Assembly: GCA_039968605.1 (NCBI GenBank)
Contig: JBDVPM010000008.1
Coordinates: forward strand, 1,054,001 to 1,118,000
Length of the DNA stretch: 64,000 nucleotides
Source of the DNA: Alteripontixanthobacter sp.
GTDB taxonomy: Bacteria > Pseudomonadota > Alphaproteobacteria > Sphingomonadales > Sphingomonadaceae
Direction of reading: 5' to 3'
Below the pieces are notes generated by a model. That model was not told where the DNA came from. It made no database searches and saw only the letters and a list, made by a program, of their open reading frames with translations. The translations under genes and the position numbers were made by a program. How positions within the stretch are numbered: the first letter of the stretch is position 1; every line of letters begins with the position of its first letter. Of this stretch, positions 59,282 to 64,000 are shown in pieces.

Positions 59282-60013
59282 TTACTTTTTCCGCCGCGCG
59301 CCAGAGGCAGGTCGGGCCCGATCGTCACTGTAACGATCCCAAAGGTCCGGCCTGCGTAACCGAGTATGATCTTCCGACATGGCTTGCCGCCACGCCGCAA
59401 TCTTCGCATGATCCCCCGATCGCAGCACTTCGGGGATCGTGCGCCCTTCCCATTCTGGTGGTCGGGTATATTGCGGGTATTCGAGCAATCCGTTTTCGAA
59501 GGATTCCTCGGTACCACTGGAAGCCGCGCCCATTACTCCGGGAAGCAGGCGAATGCAAGCATCGAGTATGGCCAGCGCGGCAGGCTCTCCGCCCGACAGC
59601 ACGATATCGCCAAGCGAGACTTCCTCGACCTCGCGCGCCTCGAATATACGCTCGTCGAACCCTTCGAACCGGCCGCATAGCAGCGTGACCCCGGGCCCTG
59701 CCGCCAGTTCGCGGATGCGCGGCTGCGTGATCGGCTTGCCGCGCGGGGTCATGGCCAAAACGGGCGCAGCGGGATGCAGGCTGCGCGCATGGTCGATCGC
59801 CGCGCCCAGAACGTCCGCTTTCAGCACCATTCCAGCCCCGCCGCCTGCCGGTGTGTCATCGACCGTGCGGTGCTTGTCGCCGGCGAAGTCGCGAATCTGT
59901 ACGGTGTCGAGCGACCATTTCTGCTCCTCCAGCGCCCGCCCGGCCAGCGACAGGCGCAGCGGCCCGGGAAACATCTCCGGATAGAGCGTGAGGATGGTGG
60001 CAGCGAAGGTCAT
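59282..60013 (-). CDS. trmD: tRNA (guanine-N1-)-methyltransferase
   Basis: A 243-residue SPOUT methyltransferase that makes m1G37. The start is [44 protein letters not shown] and [15 protein letters not shown] are the trefoil-knot marks. It normally follows rimM directly; here a reversed FAD oxidoreductase gene of about 0.9 kb lies between them. So trmD-rplS needs its own promoter, which must lie in or beyond that gene's 5' end. Confidence 0.95.
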   Translation of the reverse strand: MTFAATILTLYPEMFPGPLRLSLAGRALEEQKWSLDTVQIRDFAGDKHRTVDDTPAGGGAGMVLKADVLGAAIDHARSLHPAAPVLAMTPRGKPITQPRIRELAAGPGVTLLCGRFEGFDERIFEAREVEEVSLGDIVLSGGEPAALAILDACIRLLPGVMGAASSGTEESFENGLLEYPQYTRPPEWEGRTIPEVLRSGDHAKIAAWRQAMSEDHTRLRRPDLWDRYSDDRARPASGARRKK

Positions 60014-60052
60014 CTGGCTGGCATGCGCAAACCAGTGCTATGGCGCAAGCTA

Positions 60053-60961
60053 ATGGTTGACTGCATCATTATTGGCGGCGGACCCGCAGGGCTGACCGCG
60101 GCGATTTATCTTGCCCGATATCACTTGCGAGTGCGGCTGTTCGATTGCGGCAGCAGCCGCGCTGCGATGATCCCCTGCACTCACAACTACGCGGGCTTTC
60201 CCGGGGGCATCTCGGGGCCCGAACTGCTTTCCCGGATGCTGGCTCAGGCGGAAGAATACGGTGCGGTGCGAGAGGAGAAGCGGGTTACGGCGATGGAGCG
60301 CAATGGCGAACACTTCCGCGTGCATGCCGGCGGAGAATGGGTGGACGCCCGAAGCATCTTGCTCGCGACCGGCGTGGTCAATCATCGACCTCCTAAAATG
60401 ACCGACGTGCTGCATGACGAAGCGGTGGCTGCCGGCTTGATTCGCTATTGTCCGGTCTGCGATGGTTACGAGGTGACCGACAGGCGCGTCGGCATAATCG
60501 GCACCAGCGATCACGGAACTTCGGAAGCACTGTTTCTGCGCGGGTATACGAAAAATCTCACGTTGATTTCGGCAAATGGAGCTCATGCGCTGGACGACGA
60601 GTGCATCGCCGTTCTGGACGATGCGGGCGTCAAGCGGGCGGAGGGGCCTTGCAGCGACTATCGGATCGATGGTGAGCGTATCGATGTGAAAACCGCCGAA
60701 GGCTGGCTAGGCTTCGACAGCATCTACCCGGCTCTGGGTTCCGACATACGCTCTGAATTGGCGCTGGAGATCGGTGCGCAGGCTTCCGATGAGGGCTGCC
60801 TGACCGTATCCGACCATCTGGAAACCAGCATTCCCGGCCTTTTCGCGGCAGGCGATGTCGTACTGGGCCTCGATCAGATCAGCCATGCGATGGGTCAAGC
60901 GGGCGTGGCAGCAACTGCGATCCGCAACTATCTGGCTGAAAAAGAGCCGCTGCGGCGCTAG
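60053..60961 (+). CDS. Thioredoxin-reductase-like FAD oxidoreductase, inserted in the trmD operon
   Basis: A 302-residue flavoprotein. CIIIGGGPAGLTAAIYLARY binds FAD, LATGVVNHRPP and LFAAGDVVLGLDQISHAMGQAG are the usual blocks, and YCPVCDGYE holds a CxxC like thioredoxin reductase. The expected NADPH motif GGGxxA is replaced by IGTSDHGTSEALFL, so the electron donor is unclear. An in-frame ATG at 60023 is also possible. It lies opposite to its neighbours, divergent from trmD by 39 bases; the stop overlaps the rimM stop by 4 bases. Confidence 0.83.
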   Translation: MVDCIIIGGGPAGLTAAIYLARYHLRVRLFDCGSSRAAMIPCTHNYAGFPGGISGPELLSRMLAQAEEYGAVREEKRVTAMERNGEHFRVHAGGEWVDARSILLATGVVNHRPPKMTDVLHDEAVAAGLIRYCPVCDGYEVTDRRVGIIGTSDHGTSEALFLRGYTKNLTLISANGAHALDDECIAVLDDAGVKRAEGPCSDYRIDGERIDVKTAEGWLGFDSIYPALGSDIRSELALEIGAQASDEGCLTVSDHLETSIPGLFAAGDVVLGLDQISHAMGQAGVAATAIRNYLAEKEPLRR

Positions 60962-61446
60962 GTATCGAACCCGGCCGAGATCACCATGCGATGTTCGTCC
61001 CACTCGGGCACGGCTTGCTTGGTGAGTGGCACCATAAATAGCGCCCCGTCCGGCCGCTCGATCTCGATAATATCGGTCGCGCCGAAATTTTCCACGGCGA
61101 CGACCTTGCCCACGGGCTCGCCCGCATCGGTTTCCACCGGCAGGCCGAGCAAATCGGCGTGGTAGAATTCGCCCTCCGCCAGCGGCGGCAAGGCGTCGCG
61201 GGAGACGGTCAGAGCGGTGCTGCGCAGCGCTTCGGCGGCGTTGCGGTCGGGCACTTCGGCGAAGCGAGCGATTGCGCCGCCCTTCCCGTCATCGCGGATC
61301 TTGGTGAGCGTCAGCGCGCCATCGTTGAAGCTGCTCGCGGCTTTCAGCGCCTCGATACCGTCGCCCAGCAGCTTCAGACGGACTTCGCCCGCCACGCCGT
61401 GCGCGCCAGCGATGGCGGCCAACGTGACGGGCTTGTCCTGTGCCAA
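60958..61446 (-). CDS. rimM: 16S rRNA processing protein RimM
   Basis: A 162-residue ribosome maturation factor. VTLAAIAGAHGVAGEVRLKLL and FYHADLLGLPVETDAGEPVG give the N-terminal beta barrel and the PRC-barrel behind it, and IEIERPDGALFMVPLTKQAVP is typical. It helps form the 30S head near bS16 and uS19. It follows rpsP by 5 bases. Confidence 0.94.
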   Translation of the reverse strand: MAQDKPVTLAAIAGAHGVAGEVRLKLLGDGIEALKAASSFNDGALTLTKIRDDGKGGAIARFAEVPDRNAAEALRSTALTVSRDALPPLAEGEFYHADLLGLPVETDAGEPVGKVVAVENFGATDIIEIERPDGALFMVPLTKQAVPEWDEHRMVISAGFDT

Positions 61447-61451
61447 GGAGA

Positions 61452-61973
61452 TTAGTCCTCGGTCTTTTCGTCGGTCTTATCGTCAGCCTTGGCTTCCTCG
61501 GCGGGAGCTTCGTCGGCCTTGGCTTCTTCGGCGGGAGCTTCGTCAGCTTTCGCGTCTTCAGCAGGTGCTTCCTCGGCGGGTTTCGCAGCTTCAGCCTTTG
61601 CTTCTTCCTCGGCAGCCTTCCGGGCCTCTTCGGCTTCCTTAGCCTTCTCGGCTTTTTCCTCGGCGCGTTCGGTGGCCTTTTCGCCCGGCTTCGCCTTGTT
61701 CGGATTGTTGCGTGCTTCACGCTCGCGTATGCCGGCGGCGTCGAGGAAGCGGGCTACGCGGTCGGACGGCTGCGCGCCAACGCCCAGCCAATACTTCGCG
61801 CGGTCTTCGTTCAGCGTCACGCGCTTTTCATCGTCCTTGGCGAGCAGCGGGTTGTAGGTGCCGATCTGCTCGAGATATTTGCCATCGCGCGCGCGGCGGC
61901 TGTCGGCAGCCACGATACGGTAATAGGGGCGCTTCTTCGCGCCGCCACGGGAAAGACGGAGTGCAATTGCCAT
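61452..61973 (-). CDS. rpsP: Ribosomal protein bS16 with long acidic repeat tail
   Basis: A 173-residue protein. The first 80 residues ([31 protein letters not shown] and [17 protein letters not shown]) are ordinary bS16. The remaining 90 are low-complexity: Lys/Glu/Ala-rich helix, then Asp/Glu/Ala/Pro-rich tandem copies of [10 protein letters not shown]. Other sphingomonads also have extended bS16 proteins. The tail is encoded in frame with no break. It lies between ffh and rimM. Confidence 0.94.
   Translation of the reverse strand: MAIALRLSRGGAKKRPYYRIVAADSRRARDGKYLEQIGTYNPLLAKDDEKRVTLNEDRAKYWLGVGAQPSDRVARFLDAAGIREREARNNPNKAKPGEKATERAEEKAEKAKEAEEARKAAEEEAKAEAAKPAEEAPAEDAKADEAPAEEAKADEAPAEEAKADDKTDEKTED
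61482..61571 (-). repeat. 30-base tandem repeat (3 copies) in the rpsP tail
   Basis: Three adjacent 30-base units at 61482, 61512 and 61542 encode [10 protein letters not shown]-like decapeptides. The first two differ by only a couple of bases; the third is more diverged. Such units can gain or lose copies by slippage without shifting the frame. Confidence 0.8.
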
Positions 61974-62011
61974 TTCAGTTTACCTTTCGAGTATAATCGT
62001 TTGAATTCGTG

Positions 62012-63496
62012 TTATTTGTTGTCGAGTAATTTACGCAAATCGGGCGGCAGCGTGTCGGGATCGACACTCGGGCCGCTTTTCTGAGAGCCACCCATGCCGG
62101 GAAGTCCCCCGGGGCCGGGGCCGCCGAGCATCCCGCCCAGGCCCCCACCAGCTCCGCCGCCACCGAACAATGCGCCAAGGCCCTTGAGCCCGCCCATCTT
62201 CTTGATCTGCTTCATGGCGCGGCCCATTTCCTGGTGCATCTTCAGCACCTTGTTGACCTCTTGAACCTTCGTCCCGCTGCCAGCTGCAACGCGCTTCTTT
62301 CGCTTGGCATTGAGCAGAGCAGGCTTGGCGCGTTCCTTGGCGGTCATCGAACCGATGATCGCATCCATGTGCAGCAGCACCTTGTCGTCCATGTCGGACG
62401 CCGCCATCGCCGCCTTGGCCTTCTTCATGCCCGGCAGCATCCCCGCGAGCATGCCCAGCCCGCCCATATTCTGCATCTGTTGCAGCTGCATGCGCAGATC
62501 GTTGAGGTCGAATTCGCCCTTCGCCATCCGCTTGGCGAGCTTCTCGGCGTCCTCTTCCTTGATCGTGCTCGCGGCCTTTTCGACCAGCGAGACGACATCG
62601 CCCATGCCCAGGATACGGCCCGCCACGCGGTCGGGGCTGAATGCCTCCAGCGCGTCCAGCTTCTCGCCCGTACCGGCAAACTTGATCGGCTTGCCCGTGA
62701 CATGGCGCATGGACAGCGCCGCACCGCCGCGCGCATCGCCGTCCATCCGGGTGAGGATCACGCCGGTAAGCGGCACTTCCTCGGTAAAGTTCTTGGCGAC
62801 ATTGACCGCGTCCTGGCCGGTCAGGCTGTCGACCACCAGCAGCACTTCGGTCGGCGCGGATACGCCCGCAACCGCCTTCATCTCGGCCATCAGCGCTTCA
62901 TCGACATGCAGGCGGCCTGCCGTGTCGAGCAGCAACACATCGTGGTTCTGCAGTTTCGCTGCCTGCATCGCGCGCTTGGCGATATCGACCGGCTGCTGGC
63001 CCTCGACGATCGGCAGCGTCGCGACATCGACCTGCGTGCCGAGCACCGCCAACTGCTCCTGCGCCGCCGGACGGTTGACATCGAGCGAGGCCATCATGGC
63101 CTTCTTGCCATGCTTCTCGCGCAGATATTTGCCGAGTTTCGCGGTCGTGGTGGTCTTACCCGAACCCTGCAGGCCGACCATCATGATCACGACCGGCGGC
63201 TTCGCCTCGAGGTTCAGGTCTTCGTGACCTTCTCCGCCCAGCATCTCGACCAGCTCGTCATTGACGATCTTGACGACTTGTTGCCCGGGAGTGACCGACC
63301 GCAGCACGTCCTGCCCGATCGCTTTCTCGGTAACCGAATCGACGAACCGCCGAACGACGGGAAGCGCAACATCGGCCTCCAGCAGCGCAATGCGAACCTC
63401 ACGCATGGCCTCGCGTACGTCGCTCTCATTGAGCGCGCCGCGGCCGCGCAGCTTGTCGAAGACTCCGCCAAGGCGGTCTGACAGATTGTCGAACAT
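62012..63496 (-). CDS. ffh: Signal recognition particle protein Ffh
   Basis: A 494-residue SRP GTPase: MFDNLSDRLGGVFDKLRG (N domain), G1 at 108-115 (GLQGSGKT), DVNRPAAQEQL, DTAGRLHVDE and TRMDGDARGG (G domain), and the Met-rich M domain (about 300-440) that binds 4.5S RNA and signal peptides. The C-terminus is Gly/Pro/Met-rich. I took the ATG at 63496 because homology starts there. It heads the ffh-rpsP-rimM unit. Confidence 0.96.
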   Translation of the reverse strand: MFDNLSDRLGGVFDKLRGRGALNESDVREAMREVRIALLEADVALPVVRRFVDSVTEKAIGQDVLRSVTPGQQVVKIVNDELVEMLGGEGHEDLNLEAKPPVVIMMVGLQGSGKTTTTAKLGKYLREKHGKKAMMASLDVNRPAAQEQLAVLGTQVDVATLPIVEGQQPVDIAKRAMQAAKLQNHDVLLLDTAGRLHVDEALMAEMKAVAGVSAPTEVLLVVDSLTGQDAVNVAKNFTEEVPLTGVILTRMDGDARGGAALSMRHVTGKPIKFAGTGEKLDALEAFSPDRVAGRILGMGDVVSLVEKAASTIKEEDAEKLAKRMAKGEFDLNDLRMQLQQMQNMGGLGMLAGMLPGMKKAKAAMAASDMDDKVLLHMDAIIGSMTAKERAKPALLNAKRKKRVAAGSGTKVQEVNKVLKMHQEMGRAMKQIKKMGGLKGLGALFGGGGAGGGLGGMLGGPGPGGLPGMGGSQKSGPSVDPDTLPPDLRKLLDNK

Positions 63497-63799
63497 ATAC
63501 CTCGGCCTTCCCAAGTAACGCAAAAAACGCCGGCGGACGAAACCTCGTCAACCAGCGTGCGAGGCAAGTGTGCCCCGGCTTCTTATCTAACCTCTATAAC
63601 GAAACGCCGCGCCATGGATTGCCGCGTCGCTTCGCTCCTCGCAATGACGAGGGAAATTCCATTTGCTTGGATTTCGGTTCTGGTTGGAAGCGAAAAACGT
63701 GTTTCGTGAGCATCGGAGCGGAGCGGACTAAAAGTCCGTGAGCACCGAAGCGCAGCGAAGCGCGATTTGCAGCCCAACCAGGGCCGAAATACAAGTAAA
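63497..63799. other. Intergenic gap with interspersed repeats upstream of ffh
   Basis: A 303-base stretch without a gene. 63613-63652 holds ATGGATTGCCGCGTCGCTTC and CTCCTCGCAATGACGAGGG, a dispersed repeat style seen in sphingomonads. Near 63706-63760 there are two similar copies of GTGAGCATCGGAGCGGAGCG / GTGAGCACCGAAGCGCAGCG around a small hairpin (GGACTAAAAGTCC). The ffh promoter should lie in the first hundred bases. Confidence 0.45.
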
Positions 63800-63875
63800 T
63801 GGTGGAGCCTAGCGGGATCGAACCGCTGACCTCAACACTGCCAGTGTTGCGCTCTCCCAGCTGAGCTAAGGCCCC
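63800..63875 (-). tRNA. tRNA-Ala (anticodon GGC)
   Basis: A complete 76-base cloverleaf on the minus strand, with CCA encoded. Acceptor stem GGGGCCT/AGGCTCC includes the G3-U70 pair that marks alanine tRNAs. The D arm is GCTC...GAGC, the anticodon stem CAACA/TGTTG with loop CTGGCAG (anticodon GGC), and the T arm AGCGG/CCGCT with loop TTCGATC. Confidence 0.97.
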
Positions 63876-64000
63876 GTAACCATTTCAAGTCCCGCCATCG
63901 CTGGCGAGGGATGCGCCTTTAGAGGCAAGGTGCGGCGTTTGGCAAGGATTTTTGCGACCTTGCCGCCACACTTTCCTGCTTCCCCGCGAAGGCGGAGTTC

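Noticed and set aside
61482-61571. Regular 30-base repeats that could suggest a small CRISPR array
   Set aside because: The units are adjacent without spacers and are in frame within rpsP, so they are a coding tandem repeat. No cas genes are present in the window.

Overview
The window is a piece of chromosome from a GC-rich alphaproteobacterium, most probably a member of the Sphingomonadales (Erythrobacteraceae-like). The reasons are protein style and gene order: bamD-recN-ligA, ffh-rpsP-rimM-trmD-rplS, rpsF-rpsR-rplI, a class I PHA synthase with an intracellular depolymerase-like neighbour, and many short-chain dehydrogenases and alpha/beta hydrolases. No rRNA, plasmid, phage or insertion-sequence genes were seen. 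Most of the window is housekeeping DNA, densely packed on both strands with many 1-4 base stop/start overlaps.

Layout. 1-7.5 kb: the start of a photolyase gene, a DUF457 membrane protein, an EF-hand lipoprotein, a 2-oxoglutarate:ferredoxin oxidoreductase operon (korA, a 67-residue small gene, korB), an HSL-type esterase, rppH and a TPR protein. 7.5-14.6 kb: an RsmB-like rRNA methyltransferase, guaB, bdhA, a YpfJ-type zinc protein with an exported partner, and a BlaI/M56 regulator-protease pair with a recognisable operator. 14.6-21.3 kb: sdhC-sdhD-sdhA (no sdhB next to them), two SDRs, a DUF6151 gene of low GC, prmA and a DUF2459 protein. 21.3-31 kb: ligA, recN and bamD, then an accessory two-gene cassette, then lepA. 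31-39 kb: a PAS-GGDEF-EAL-PilZ protein, phaC, a PhaZ-like hydrolase, a ferredoxin-NADP reductase and a D-aminoacylase-like amidohydrolase. 39-48.6 kb: a DUF2855 protein, dnaN, fabG-fabD, an LD-carboxypeptidase divergent from a Mur ligase (peptidoglycan recycling), a DUF808 protein and rpsF-rpsR-rplI with a strong terminator. 48.7-58.8 kb: an exported nuclease, a beta-propeller lipoprotein, an M2 dipeptidase, small hydrolases, asd and an S9 peptidase. 58.8-64 kb: rplS, trmD, an oppositely oriented FAD oxidoreductase, rimM, rpsP, ffh and tRNA-Ala(GGC).

The most interesting part is the cassette at 26201-29066. Its first gene encodes a 659-residue GHKL-type ATPase with a C-terminal PD-(D/E)XK-like nuclease signature. 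The second encodes a 292-residue HNH endonuclease. The two genes lie 7 bases apart. The ATPase gene is clearly AT-richer than its surroundings and starts one base after the lepA stop, so the last codons of lepA supply its ribosome binding site. I read it as a candidate nucleic-acid-targeting defence system that I cannot match to a named one. Smaller curiosities are the extra gene inside korAB, the trmD operon split by a reversed gene, a possible CTG start on the PhaZ-like gene, a 30-base tandem repeat in the tail of rpsP, and short interspersed repeats at three intergenic sites.
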